Shown: positions 7,897 to 17,971 of the stretch, one piece after another
How the letters are laid out: each line of letters starts with the position of its first letter
Numbering within the stretch: the first letter of the stretch is position 1
Source of the DNA: Planctomycetia bacterium
GTDB taxonomy: Bacteria > Planctomycetota > Planctomycetia > Gemmatales > Gemmataceae
DNA: 64,000 nt
Assembly: GCA_005786805.1 (NCBI GenBank)
Contig: SYCV01000255.1
Location: 1-64,000 of the forward strand
Reading direction: 5' to 3'
Made by a program: the position numbers and the translations under genes
The notes under the pieces: generated by a model
Told to the model about the DNA's origin: nothing
Seen by the model: the letters and a program-made list of their open reading frames with translations, nothing else
The model's database searches: none

Positions 7897-8403
7897 ATGA
7901 CTTATTTCGAAATTTTAACCCTGGATCAGGATTACAAGATTGACTTGGCAGATCTTGAGTCAAGATATTTGGCTGCCAGTAAAAATTACCACCCTGACTT
8001 CTTAAATCCAGCAGATTCAAACCTTGAAAACTTAAAGCTTTCAGCATTGGTGAACCAAGCTTATAACACTTTGAAAAACCCGTTTTTGCGAGCAGAATAC
8101 CTCTTAAAACTAGAGGGTGGACCAAATCCGGATGCAGAAAGGACTGTGCCCGCTGAAATTTTGGAAGAAGTGATGGATATACGGTTTGAAATGGAATCGC
8201 AGGGTCACTCCCCTGAAAAAAACCTCAAAATTAAAAATATTCTAACTTCCCGGGTAAAATATTTCGAAGAAAGATTGTTAATTCTTTTTGAACAACTAAA
8301 ATGTTCAATACCTGAGCAAAGAGGGAATGTGCTCCATGAATTAAGGCTATGCCTTAATTCGAGCAAGTACTTTCTAAATATTATTGCTGAGGTTGATGAT
8401 TAG
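7897..8403 (+). CDS. hscB: Fe-S assembly co-chaperone HscB (J-domain protein)
   Basis: A 168-residue Hsc20 protein. The N-terminal J domain (about 1-75) has the catalytic His-Pro-Asp at 32-34 (NYHPDFLNP), which stimulates HscA ATPase. The C-terminal part (about 90-168) is a three-helix IscU-binding domain ending in LRLCLNSSKYFLNIIAEVDD. No Shine-Dalgarno sequence is visible because the iscA terminator occupies the upstream 30 bases. Its expression therefore depends on read-through or on a promoter inside iscA. The TAG stop overlaps the first base of tRNA-Val. Its partner hscA lies about 39 kb away. Confidence 0.92.
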   Translation: MTYFEILTLDQDYKIDLADLESRYLAASKNYHPDFLNPADSNLENLKLSALVNQAYNTLKNPFLRAEYLLKLEGGPNPDAERTVPAEILEEVMDIRFEMESQGHSPEKNLKIKNILTSRVKYFEERLLILFEQLKCSIPEQRGNVLHELRLCLNSSKYFLNIIAEVDD

Positions 8404-8475
8404 GGCGCTTAGCTCAGCTGGTAGAGCGGCATGCTTACACCGTGTTGGTCGGGGGTTCGATTCCCTCAGCGCCCA
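8403..8475 (+). tRNA. tRNA-Val (anticodon TAC)
   Basis: A full cloverleaf is readable: acceptor GGGCGCT/AGCGCCC, D-stem GCTC/GAGC, anticodon stem GCATG/CGTGT with loop CTTACAC (anticodon TAC), a 5-base variable loop, and a T-arm GGGGG-TTCGATT-CCCTC. The discriminator is A at 8475 and CCA is not encoded. The first G is also the last base of the hscB stop codon, so the tRNA is probably processed from the hscB transcript. Confidence 0.97.
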
Positions 8476-8570
8476 TTTTCTAAAGTCATTTTTTAAATAT
8501 TTACAACTAAATATGTTCAGATCATTACCATAGAAATTCATTCTAGAGGTCAGGATTCTTGGACTTATGC

Positions 8571-8589
8571 ATCGATAAAATTTATCGAT
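8571..8589. repeat. 19-base palindrome downstream of the DUF1501 gene
   Basis: ATCGATAAA (8571-8579) and TTTATCGAT (8581-8589) are perfect inverted arms around a single A. It lies 15 bases past the DUF1501 stop on the minus strand. There is no T-run on either side, so it is a weak terminator at best and may be a protein-binding palindrome. Confidence 0.4.
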
Positions 8590-8604
8590 CTATCAAATTA
8601 TCTT

Positions 8605-10014
8605 TTAAGCCAGAATTGGCTTGATGACTTCGCCGCTCACATCAGTCAGGCGCATATCACGCCCCATGAATCGGAAAGTGAGCTTTTTATGATCAAGCCC
8701 CAAAAGATGAAGAATCGTGGCATGAAGGTCTGGCACGGAAACTTTATTCTCAACCGCATGATAACCAAACTCGTCAGTAGCACCATGGATTGTCCCACCC
8801 CGAATACCACCACCAGCCATCCACATTGTGAAACCTCGAGCATGATGGTCCCTGCCCTTCCCTCTCTCCGCAGTCGGAGTACGCCCGAACTCACCACCCC
8901 ATATGACCAATGTGGTATCGAGCAACCCCCGATTTTTCAAATCCGTCAACAGCCCGGCTATTGGCTTGTCAGTTTCCGCACAATGAAGATCATGGTTTTT
9001 CTTCAAGTCGTCATGTGCATCCCAAGCCTTAGGCCCCTCATTACCACCACTATAAAGCTGAATGAAACGAACACCTCGTTCAACAAGGCGCCGGGCAAGG
9101 AGACAATTACGGCCAAAATGGTGTGATGTCTTATTATCGAGCCCATAAAGATTTTGAATCGCGGCAGATTCTCCTCGAAGATCAACCGCCTCGGTGGCGT
9201 GGGTCTGCATGCGAAATGCAAGCTCATAGGAAGCTATACGGGCAGCCAGGGCTGAATCAGCAGGATTGGCAGCAGCATGGCTCTCATTCCATTGCCTTAA
9301 TAAATCCAACCTCGCACGCTGGCGACCACGAGTGACTCCGATAGGAGGCGAAAGATAAGCGATTGGTTCACCACCGGAACGAAAGGGAACCCCCTGATAC
9401 GCGGCGGGCATGAACCCATTCGACCAGTTCATCGCCCCGTTTATGGGGGCTCCCTGGTAATCGAGCATGACCACATACCCGGGAAGATTTTCACCCTCAG
9501 TGCCTAAGCCATATGTAAGCCAGGAACCGATACTTGGCCTTCCTGCAAGGATCGAACCACTGTTCATTTGAAAAATGGCGGGCCCGTGATTGTTACTCTC
9601 GCAATGCATGCTGCGTATGATGCAAAGTTTGTCAGCATGTTTTGCTAGCTCTGGATAAGTCTCGGAGATTTCAATTCCTGACTGGCCATATTTGGCAAAC
9701 TTATATGGGCTTTTCATGGCAATATTCTTAGTCTTGCCACTCATAAAAACATCGTCTTGATTGAAAACAGGGATGGCCTGACCATCATATTTAGCCAAGG
9801 TCGGCTTAGGATCAAAGAGATCCACATGACTTGGGCCACCATACATGAATAAAAAAATAACTGATCGGATTTTGGCGGGATAATGAGGAGCCAATGAAGC
9901 GAGTGGGCTTGAAGACCGGTCAGCGGCACCACCATCTTGACATAAAAGACTGGCAAGGGCTAAAGATCCAAAACCCGCTCCCGTCCGCCTGAGCCATTCC
10001 CTTCGTTTAAACAT
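8605..10014 (-). CDS. DUF1501 protein, Tat-exported, sulfatase-like fold
   Basis: A 469-residue protein starting with a twin-arginine signal (RREWLRRTGAGFG, then a hydrophobic stretch). DUF1501 proteins are alkaline-phosphatase/sulfatase-fold proteins abundant in planctomycetes. The typical FLFMYGGPSHVDLFDPKP motif follows the signal, with VIWGGEFGRTPTAE and GRDHHARGFTMWMAGGG further on, which carry likely metal ligands. It is 12 bases after the PSD1 cytochrome gene and surely co-transcribed; this pairing recurs at 41.9-46.4 kb. The substrate is unknown. Confidence 0.9.
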   Translation of the reverse strand: MFKRREWLRRTGAGFGSLALASLLCQDGGAADRSSSPLASLAPHYPAKIRSVIFLFMYGGPSHVDLFDPKPTLAKYDGQAIPVFNQDDVFMSGKTKNIAMKSPYKFAKYGQSGIEISETYPELAKHADKLCIIRSMHCESNNHGPAIFQMNSGSILAGRPSIGSWLTYGLGTEGENLPGYVVMLDYQGAPINGAMNWSNGFMPAAYQGVPFRSGGEPIAYLSPPIGVTRGRQRARLDLLRQWNESHAAANPADSALAARIASYELAFRMQTHATEAVDLRGESAAIQNLYGLDNKTSHHFGRNCLLARRLVERGVRFIQLYSGGNEGPKAWDAHDDLKKNHDLHCAETDKPIAGLLTDLKNRGLLDTTLVIWGGEFGRTPTAERGKGRDHHARGFTMWMAGGGIRGGTIHGATDEFGYHAVENKVSVPDLHATILHLLGLDHKKLTFRFMGRDMRLTDVSGEVIKPILA

Positions 10015-10026
10015 GAGACTCGCCTT

Positions 10027-12249
10027 TCAATCGATGAACACAAATTCATTGGTGTTGAACAAAACATGGCACAAGTCGACAAGCGCGTCAAAATCAGGTG
10101 TTTTGCTTTGGGACTCATGATGGGCCGCGATCTGTTTATCCATAAACACGCAAGCCTGATGTAATCGGTCACCTGAAGGAAAGCGGCCAAGAGTTTTGGA
10201 ATATGCCTGCTGGATCAAAACATCTTGTTTGATCCCATGCTTATTAATCAGTGATTGCGCAAATCGTCTTGCCTGATCATCAACAAATTCATCATTCATT
10301 AGAAGCAGTGCCTGGGTTGGCACTATGCTGGCTAATCGGCAATCACAAACATCCGTTGTGTTGGGAGCATCAAAAAGATCAAGCAATGGAAAAAGAAGCT
10401 GTCTTTTGGAATAAACATAGACACTCCTCCGCCAATGCTCCGGGCCCTCACTGGCGATCAGTGGCCATTTATTTCGCTGACTGGCGGGCAACAGTTCGGA
10501 ACGAATTCGAGGCTTGATGCCCGGGCCTCCCATTCCTTGATTAAGCGAATCAGAAACATACAGAATACTATCGCGAATTGCCTCAGCTTCAAGTCGGCGT
10601 TTGTTCTGGCGCCAATGAAGACGATTATCAGGATCGATTGAAACAAATTCAGCAACAGATCCTGAAGCTTGCTGGTAGGTGGAACTCAACATGATGTATT
10701 TATGAAAGGCTTTCCACTGACCGCCATTTTTGATCAACCAGGCCGCAAGGTGGTCAAGTAATTCGGGATTGGAAGGTATGGCACCGCTTCTGCCAAAATT
10801 ACCTGAGGTTTCAACAATTCCACGGCCAAAATGATGCTGCCAGATTCGATTGGCAAGAACCCTGTATGTCAATGGGTTTTCTGGTGAAGCAATCCAATCA
10901 GCAAGAGAAATTCGCCTTCCTGACGATTTTGCATTTTTAGCAACCTCAGGAATCGGCCAATCTTTCCAAGATAAAACCGAAGGAACTGCAGCTCTGACTA
11001 CAGGACCGGGATTGTTAAGATCTCCCCTCCAGAGAATATGGGTTGGCTTCGGCTGTGCATTAGTGTCAACCAGGGCCATGATACCGCGTTCAGGGTCTTT
11101 GAGTTTGCCTTTTTCCAAGGTGTTACCCAAAAGGGGTAAATCTTTCTTGGATGTACCATTAAAGATCGCCAAAACCTGATAGTAATCTTTCTGGGAAATC
11201 GGATCAAACTTATGATCATGGCAGCGGGCACAACCAAGGGTCATACCCATGAAAGTGGTGAAAGTTGTATTTATGACTCCATCAAGCTCATCAAGACGAT
11301 ATTTTTCAATATCCTGCGGGGCTTTTCCCATGTTGTCATCGTTGGATGGACCATTTCGGCCAAAACCTGTGGCGATTAGTTGTTCATCCCCTGCGTTTTC
11401 AATTTCATCGCCCGCAAGTTGTTCTCGGATGAATTGGGCAAAAGATTTGTCATCATTAAGGCTATTAATCACATAATCACGATACCGCCATGAATTTGGG
11501 CGCGGAACATCATTATGAAAACCACCACTATCCGCATAGCGTGTAAGATCAAGCCAATGTCTACCCCAGCGCTCCCCATAGAAGGGGGAAGCCAAAAGTT
11601 CATCGATTACTTTTTCAAAGGCGTTAGGTGATGAGTCATTTAAAAAATTTTGAATGGCAAGAGAGGTTGGTGGCAAACCGATCAAATCAAAATAAGCCCT
11701 TCGAATCAAGGTGATTTTATCAGCCATGGGAGAAGGTTTAAGATTTTTAGCCTCGAGGCGGCTCAGCACATATGCGTCAAGCGGTTGATTAATCCATCCC
11801 TTTTTATCGACCCGGGGAACCGAAGGATTATCAAGCTTCTTGAATGCCCAGTGATCCTTGCCTGAAACCTTGATTTTTGCATCAGCAGGGCTTAGCCCAT
11901 CGATCCATTTCCCCAAGGTTTCGATTTCTATCATTGATAATTGACCTTTGGGTGGCATGTGAGGTGAACGACCCGGCATGATCATCTGAATGATCAAACT
12001 TTCGGTCGATCGCCCCGGCACCAACACTTGGCCTGAGGAACCCCCTTCGAGTATTTTATCCTTGGATGAAAGATCCAATCCGCCTCGGATTTTTCCAGCG
12101 GATGAGTGACAAGAAACACAATTCTTTGAGAGAACCTGACTGACATTGGAAAATGAATCTGGTAATTGCACGCCGGCATGACTGCTGCTTACAAAGGTAA
12201 CCGAAATAATTAACAACAAAAGTTTGCAACAAAAACGGACAAGATTCAT
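10027..12249 (-). CDS. PSD1 / planctomycete cytochrome C protein (DUF1549-DUF1553)
   Basis: A 740-residue exported protein. A signal peptide (MNLVRFCCKLLLLIISVTFVSSSHA) is followed by a cytochrome-c-like domain with CVSCH near residue 45. Next is DUF1549 (about 150-360, with YADSGGFHNDVPRPNSWRYRD and LGCARCHDHKFDPISQKDYY, a second CxxCH). DUF1553 makes up the C-terminus (ANRIWQHHFGRGIVETSGNFG, LLLMNDEFV). The family is near-specific to the PVC group and pairs with DUF1501. Function is undefined; an envelope electron-transfer role in glycan breakdown is only inferred. Confidence 0.92.
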   Translation of the reverse strand: MNLVRFCCKLLLLIISVTFVSSSHAGVQLPDSFSNVSQVLSKNCVSCHSSAGKIRGGLDLSSKDKILEGGSSGQVLVPGRSTESLIIQMIMPGRSPHMPPKGQLSMIEIETLGKWIDGLSPADAKIKVSGKDHWAFKKLDNPSVPRVDKKGWINQPLDAYVLSRLEAKNLKPSPMADKITLIRRAYFDLIGLPPTSLAIQNFLNDSSPNAFEKVIDELLASPFYGERWGRHWLDLTRYADSGGFHNDVPRPNSWRYRDYVINSLNDDKSFAQFIREQLAGDEIENAGDEQLIATGFGRNGPSNDDNMGKAPQDIEKYRLDELDGVINTTFTTFMGMTLGCARCHDHKFDPISQKDYYQVLAIFNGTSKKDLPLLGNTLEKGKLKDPERGIMALVDTNAQPKPTHILWRGDLNNPGPVVRAAVPSVLSWKDWPIPEVAKNAKSSGRRISLADWIASPENPLTYRVLANRIWQHHFGRGIVETSGNFGRSGAIPSNPELLDHLAAWLIKNGGQWKAFHKYIMLSSTYQQASGSVAEFVSIDPDNRLHWRQNKRRLEAEAIRDSILYVSDSLNQGMGGPGIKPRIRSELLPASQRNKWPLIASEGPEHWRRSVYVYSKRQLLFPLLDLFDAPNTTDVCDCRLASIVPTQALLLMNDEFVDDQARRFAQSLINKHGIKQDVLIQQAYSKTLGRFPSGDRLHQACVFMDKQIAAHHESQSKTPDFDALVDLCHVLFNTNEFVFID

Positions 12250-12593
12250 GCCAGAACCTCGAAATTATCAAACAAATCAAAAATCATCGTAAAGAATCGG
12301 CAAAACCGGGTCAATCACATTAGTCTCTGGGAATTAAGATCAATTAATTTTTATGTAATGAAATCAAATATATTATTTAAACGATTATCCCACAAAACGG
12401 TACGAATCAAATAATCAAATGATAGAAATCAAGATGAGGCACAAAATAATTTTTTAAAACTTTCAGTAAGTAAAAATGAGCTTTGAGGCTGTTAGATTTC
12501 CGAAATTTTGTTTGAAAACCATAAGCTGTTACTATTAGTAAATTGAATCGGTGCTAGAAAAACCCGAACCTTGGTTTTAGAAAATCAAATCGC
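12250..12593. other. Intergenic region between divergent PSD1 and glycosyltransferase genes
   Basis: 344 bases, AT-rich, with no open frame of note and no RNA structure I can support. It must hold two divergent promoters; the one for the rightward gene is listed separately. An unremarkable short hairpin (AAAACC...GGTTTT near 12560-12580) was seen. Confidence 0.5.
12508..12535 (+). promoter_or_regulatory. Possible promoter of the glycosyltransferase gene
   Basis: TTGTTT at 12508-12513 and TACTAT at 12530-12535 are spaced by 16 bases and end 58 bases before the start codon. The match is moderate and AT-rich background makes chance hits likely. Confidence 0.3.
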
Positions 12594-13850
12594 ATGACGA
12601 TATTTGCAGCATTAATTTTAACCGGCTTTCTTACGCTATTAACTTTTCATTTGGTTTTAGTGACTAGTATAACCTCAATCTTTAAAAGTCATGAAACTAA
12701 ACAACTTGAAGATTCCGAATGCCCAAAAGTAGTGATATGCTTAAATCTTCGAGGTTTCGACCCTTTTTTAGCAACCGTACTGCCAGCATTACTTGACCAA
12801 GATTACCCCGGTTACGATGTGATTATCGTGGTTGATCACAGGGATGACCCCGCATTTGCATTTGTTGAAAACTTCATCAGAGCCAGCAATAAAACAAATA
12901 TAAAAATGTGTCTATTTAATAAACCCATGGAAACCTGCAGTCTAGTTAATAGCGCATTGATACAAACCTTACAAAAAAATCTGAACAATTACGAAGTAGT
13001 TGCGATGATTGATGCGGACACTGTGCCACACAAAACTTGGTTGCGAGAACTATTGGCGCCATTACGCGATAAAAAAATCGGAGCTGTAAGCGGACAACGC
13101 TGGTACTTCCCGCCAAGCCCCCATATGGGTGACTTGGTCCGTTACATTTGGAATATACCCGCAGTTCTTCAAATGATCTATTTTAGAATTCTCTGGGGTG
13201 GTTCCCTGGCGATCCGTATGGATGTTTTAAAAAAATGCGATGTGCTGGATTACTATGAAAAATCACTGGTTCAAGATGTGCCACTTCATGATGTTTTAAA
13301 AAAACATGGATACTCAATTCATTTTGCCCCATCAATCCTAATGATAAACCGGGAATCCGTTAACTTGTCTTCTTTAATTCCTTGGATACAAAGGCAGTTA
13401 CTATGGGCGATACTATACCACTCATCATGGTGGAAAATTGTGATTCATGGAATTATGGTAACCTTGGTACCAATCTCCCTAGCCTCTTTGATTACAATCA
13501 GTTTTTTACTTGAAAATTTAACCACCACAATCTTGGGGATTATAATCCTCGGTTGCTACGGCTTGATTTCATTGTTTCAATTAATATTTTTGGAAAGGCT
13601 TGTCCGGAAAATCATAAAAAAAAGAGGTGAACCAACTGAGTGGCTGAATCCGCTAAAAATCATCGCTTTTATCCCAGCATTATTTCTTACCCAACTGGTT
13701 TACCCCAAGGCCCTGCTATCTGCGCTAATTTCCCGAAAAATAGAATGGCGAGGCATTCATTACCAAATAGATTCCCCATTTAAGGTGAAGATGCTGAATT
13801 ATGAACCCTACAAAACCAAAGAACAAAAGAACAAGAATTACTCCCTCTAG
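12594..13850 (+). CDS. Membrane glycosyltransferase, family 2
   Basis: A 418-residue inner-membrane enzyme. One N-terminal membrane segment (about 3-28) precedes the GT-A catalytic domain, and two or three C-terminal segments follow (about 280-345 and 355-380). Catalytic features are the nucleotide-binding VVDHRDDP, the metal-binding Asp-Ala-Asp at 140-142 (MIDADTVPH), the acceptor-side LVQDVPLHDVL and an IQRQLLW segment where processive synthases have QxxRW. Loss of that Arg and Trp spacing argues against a cellulose-synthase-type processive enzyme. No neighbour reveals the sugar or acceptor; it appears monocistronic. Confidence 0.85.
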   Translation: MTIFAALILTGFLTLLTFHLVLVTSITSIFKSHETKQLEDSECPKVVICLNLRGFDPFLATVLPALLDQDYPGYDVIIVVDHRDDPAFAFVENFIRASNKTNIKMCLFNKPMETCSLVNSALIQTLQKNLNNYEVVAMIDADTVPHKTWLRELLAPLRDKKIGAVSGQRWYFPPSPHMGDLVRYIWNIPAVLQMIYFRILWGGSLAIRMDVLKKCDVLDYYEKSLVQDVPLHDVLKKHGYSIHFAPSILMINRESVNLSSLIPWIQRQLLWAILYHSSWWKIVIHGIMVTLVPISLASLITISFLLENLTTTILGIIILGCYGLISLFQLIFLERLVRKIIKKRGEPTEWLNPLKIIAFIPALFLTQLVYPKALLSALISRKIEWRGIHYQIDSPFKVKMLNYEPYKTKEQKNKNYSL

Positions 13851-13912
13851 AAAAGTACCACCCCGCTTTAGCACCCATCTCTTTTGCATTAATACCAAAC
13901 CATTTCTTTTAA

Positions 13913-14995
<1,083 letters not shown>

Positions 14996-14999
14996 ACAT

Positions 15000-16439
15000 T
15001 TACTTGTTGATTGTCCATTCACCAGAGCGATCTCCCATGGTAAATACAGCTAAACGCTTGGCGGCCCGCTCAACATGATGAATCTCCCGATCAGGGATGC
15101 GAACCGCAAAATTTGTTTTTATAGTGGGTTCCGACTCCGGGTTTAATTGATATGAAACTTCAAAAACAATTTTCAGATCATCTTTTACCCCTGTGAAATG
15201 ATAAAGAATATTGATATGACCTTTACCATCCATGGAACTAGAAAGCATGAAATATTCACGCCCAAATTCATCCACAACCGCTCGAGCAAATGCATCTGTA
15301 ATTACCCGAATAAATCCTCCATCATCAATGGATGCAACTTTGGGAACAACACTCAATCTCAGAAGTGGTTCTTGAAGTTCAAGCATTCGAGGAAGAACAA
15401 CAGATTGCAAGCCCTGTGCTAGTGTAGGGTCAGGCACTGAGATCAACTTCGCCATGGGAATCAATTTTGCAAGCTGATTGCTTTTTGGATCAATCGGCGG
15501 AATGCTATTGGATATGAAGTCCGCGTTGTACTTATCATCCTTGTCAACAATAAATGTTGACTGGGCTACTTGCCCGAAGGCATGCTTGTACATTTCTCCT
15601 AATTCTTTGAAAGCTTCATCACGATGACGGGTATTACGATGGTCCCGAAGATAAATCCTAAGCCAATAAACTTTTTCATCAGAATTTATTGAATTAATAG
15701 ATTGCCAAATCTGATCATCCCTGAAAGAGATATCAACCTGCAAAAATACAAAGTAAGCTACCACCATCGTCAGGGTAAAACATGCAACACCAAGCCAACG
15801 AAGTTTTTCATTTCCCTCCTTGACTGGCTCTGGGACAAACTCTTGGGAAACAGTTTTGAATGTTTCATCAAGGGGAAACGGCCCATCAAATTTATCATAG
15901 CCTACAGTTTCAGCAGATTTATAAAACAAAAAACTGTAAAGCTGGGAAGCCGGCACCTTATTTGAAAGTGAAATATCAACAACTCCATGATCACATTCCA
16001 ATTTAAAATCATGGAAATTGGATTTTTTATTGAAGTGATATTCAAAAGATTTGACTTTTTCAATATTCACTACACGCACTGAATAGTGGCTAAAACTCCA
16101 ATAGTATCTACCATCAATAAAGACGAAAGAGGGAAATCCGGAACTTTTTGAAAAAAATCCCCCATGACGAATTGCCAGAAGTAAAAACCATCCCGCGACA
16201 AGAAACAATGAAGTTTGCAGCATAGCCTGAGCTTTTGGCTCAGCAAAGGTATCAACCAAATTGACGACTGGAATTCCAATCAAAAAAATCAACCCAGGAA
16301 TCAAATAGAGCCACCAATAATTAATACCAATTGAATATATCCCAACAAATCCCTCACCTTTGCTTTTTCCAATCGCAGTGAGATAATCCCTGGTTGATTG
16401 ATCAAGTTCATTAAAAACAAAAGTGCGCGAACCTTTCAT
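15000..16439 (-). CDS. Membrane protein of unknown function, third gene of the GSP-synthase operon
   Basis: A 479-residue protein I do not recognise. Two membrane segments lie at about 42-65 (YLIPGLIFLIGIPVVNLV) and 75-92, and a third near 232-250 (WLGVACFTLTMVVAYFVFL). The segment between is cytoplasmic or exoplasmic with beta-rich character, and the C-terminal 220 residues form a soluble domain. TGAGG lies 9 bases before ATG 16439; the TTG 15 bases upstream is less likely. It follows the glutathionylspermidine-synthase-like gene by 22 bases and is co-transcribed with it, so it may act in the same envelope or polyamine-linked process. Confidence 0.75.
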   Translation of the reverse strand: MKGSRTFVFNELDQSTRDYLTAIGKSKGEGFVGIYSIGINYWWLYLIPGLIFLIGIPVVNLVDTFAEPKAQAMLQTSLFLVAGWFLLLAIRHGGFFSKSSGFPSFVFIDGRYYWSFSHYSVRVVNIEKVKSFEYHFNKKSNFHDFKLECDHGVVDISLSNKVPASQLYSFLFYKSAETVGYDKFDGPFPLDETFKTVSQEFVPEPVKEGNEKLRWLGVACFTLTMVVAYFVFLQVDISFRDDQIWQSINSINSDEKVYWLRIYLRDHRNTRHRDEAFKELGEMYKHAFGQVAQSTFIVDKDDKYNADFISNSIPPIDPKSNQLAKLIPMAKLISVPDPTLAQGLQSVVLPRMLELQEPLLRLSVVPKVASIDDGGFIRVITDAFARAVVDEFGREYFMLSSSMDGKGHINILYHFTGVKDDLKIVFEVSYQLNPESEPTIKTNFAVRIPDREIHHVERAAKRLAVFTMGDRSGEWTINK

Positions 16440-16461
16440 GAACAATAACCTCAAAATGAGT

Positions 16462-17592
16462 TTAATTGCTTAACTGGTGTGGCACAAACCTACTAGTGTT
16501 TTTTGTGATGATGGAATCCTCTTCACGAATCCCAATACCTGCGGATTCACCATCAATGACCCAACTTCCAATCACGGGATAAAAACCATCAAACTTTTTC
16601 AAAGGCGCAAGCTGCTGGTAAACGAAGGGGCCTTGCTCGTAAGGGCCTGAAGTTTCTGAAACCACTTTACCATCCATGATAACTTGAATATTCGCACCTT
16701 CCCTGCCATAAATCGGCTTACGAACCTGATTAGCAACATCAAGAGGTTCAAAACTTGCAGGAAGAACAAAAGGGCAATCAGGATAGCGTTCATAAAGCAA
16801 AGGCAATATCGATTTAGAGCTAAGAAGCACCTTCCAAGCGGGTTCAATCCACTGGGTTTTTCCCTTTGGTATATTGCGGGCGAATTCCTCCCGCATCATC
16901 CATTCCCAGGGATATAGTTTAAAACAATTTTGGATCGGGTTCGCTGGTACATCAACGAAGGTATTCCTTACCCTATCCCAACCCACCTGCTGAATATCAA
17001 GATAATTGGTTTTGAGCCCCGCCTGGATTGCAGTATCCCGCAAATATTCCACCGTAACATAATCTTCAACCACAGACTCTGTCGCGCAAAAATGCAAGCC
17101 ATAAGAAGATTTGATTGCATTTTTCTTCCAACACTCTATCAACCGCTCATGAATGCTATTAAACTGATCCCCACGATCGTCCAGATCTTTAAGCCAAAAC
17201 CATTGGATAACTGCGGCTTCCAAAAGTGAGGTGGGCGTATCCGAGTTATATTCCAATAACTTAGGAGGATTTAATCCATCGTAGGCCAGATCAAACCTGC
17301 CATATAGCGAAAATTGGTCCTCCACCCAAGAGCTTACGACATATTCCTCAAAATATTCTGGAATTAAGAACAATTTAAAAAGGCGATCATCAATGATTTG
17401 CTGAACGGTTTCGAGGCACATCTGGTGAAGAGAATTGGTGGCTGATTCCAAGGTGTCAATTTCAGAAGAGGAAAAGTGATATGACGCTGATTCATCCCAA
17501 TAAAGCTGCCCATCGACAGTATGAAAATGCAAACCATACTTTTCAACCAAAGTCTGCCAATTCGCTCTAGGAGGGTGAGATAACCGCCGCAT
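16462..17592 (-). CDS. Glutathionylspermidine synthase family ATP-grasp protein
   Basis: A 376-residue protein with the synthetase half of glutathionylspermidine synthase (as in E. coli YgiC/YjfC), an ATP-grasp ligase joining a peptide or carboxylate to an amine. Visible family motifs are RFDLAYDG, KLLEYNSDTPTSLLEAA, EPAWKVLLSSKSILPLLYE and the nucleotide-loop KPIYGREGANI. The amidase half of full GspS is absent. The ATG at 17592 lies 2 bases after the upstream stop; a TTG at 17598 would overlap but GGAAG favours the ATG. True substrates of this stand-alone family are unknown. Confidence 0.88.
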   Translation of the reverse strand: MRRLSHPPRANWQTLVEKYGLHFHTVDGQLYWDESASYHFSSSEIDTLESATNSLHQMCLETVQQIIDDRLFKLFLIPEYFEEYVVSSWVEDQFSLYGRFDLAYDGLNPPKLLEYNSDTPTSLLEAAVIQWFWLKDLDDRGDQFNSIHERLIECWKKNAIKSSYGLHFCATESVVEDYVTVEYLRDTAIQAGLKTNYLDIQQVGWDRVRNTFVDVPANPIQNCFKLYPWEWMMREEFARNIPKGKTQWIEPAWKVLLSSKSILPLLYERYPDCPFVLPASFEPLDVANQVRKPIYGREGANIQVIMDGKVVSETSGPYEQGPFVYQQLAPLKKFDGFYPVIGSWVIDGESAGIGIREEDSIITKNTSRFVPHQLSN

Positions 17593-17594
17593 TA

Positions 17595-17885
17595 TCAACT
17601 TCCGGAGGAATGAGCGGAAACAGTGGAACCAAAACCACCCCGGCTGACACTACCTGATGTGCGGGAGGCCAAACTACCGGTAGCACCATGTGAAGAAAAA
17701 ACTGATCTGCCATAACCACGCATCATTATGGGAATAAACATGGGGTGGGCATTTGAATGGTAATGATTGGTGTCATTATTGTAGGAATCTGCGGCAGGAT
17801 CCTCTTCACGAAAATAAAAATAACCAGCGGTAAGCATGGTGGTTCCCACCAAAACCAAACTAAGTTCTTTACCCATTCGTGTCAT
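17595..17885 (-). CDS. Small exported Gly/Ser-rich protein, YgiB-like by position
   Basis: A 96-residue protein with an N-terminal membrane or signal segment (LSLVLVGTTMLTAGYFYF), a short acidic/His stretch (DTNHYHSNAHP) and a C-terminal Gly/Ser-rich tail ending SRGGFGSTVSAHSSGS. In E. coli the DUF1190 protein YgiB, also ending in a Gly/Ser-rich region, is encoded directly upstream of the GSP-synthase-like ygiC. The same order here suggests an equivalent partner. AGGGGGA precedes the ATG. Homology to YgiB is not demonstrated; the positional parallel is the evidence. Confidence 0.7.
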   Translation of the reverse strand: MTRMGKELSLVLVGTTMLTAGYFYFREEDPAADSYNNDTNHYHSNAHPMFIPIMMRGYGRSVFSSHGATGSLASRTSGSVSRGGFGSTVSAHSSGS

Positions 17886-17971
17886 AGATTCCCCCTAAAA
17901 AGAAGCAATCTTAGATTACACCCATAGCTTTAAAAGTACAACCGCAATCAAAAATCAGCTAATTAAAAGAA

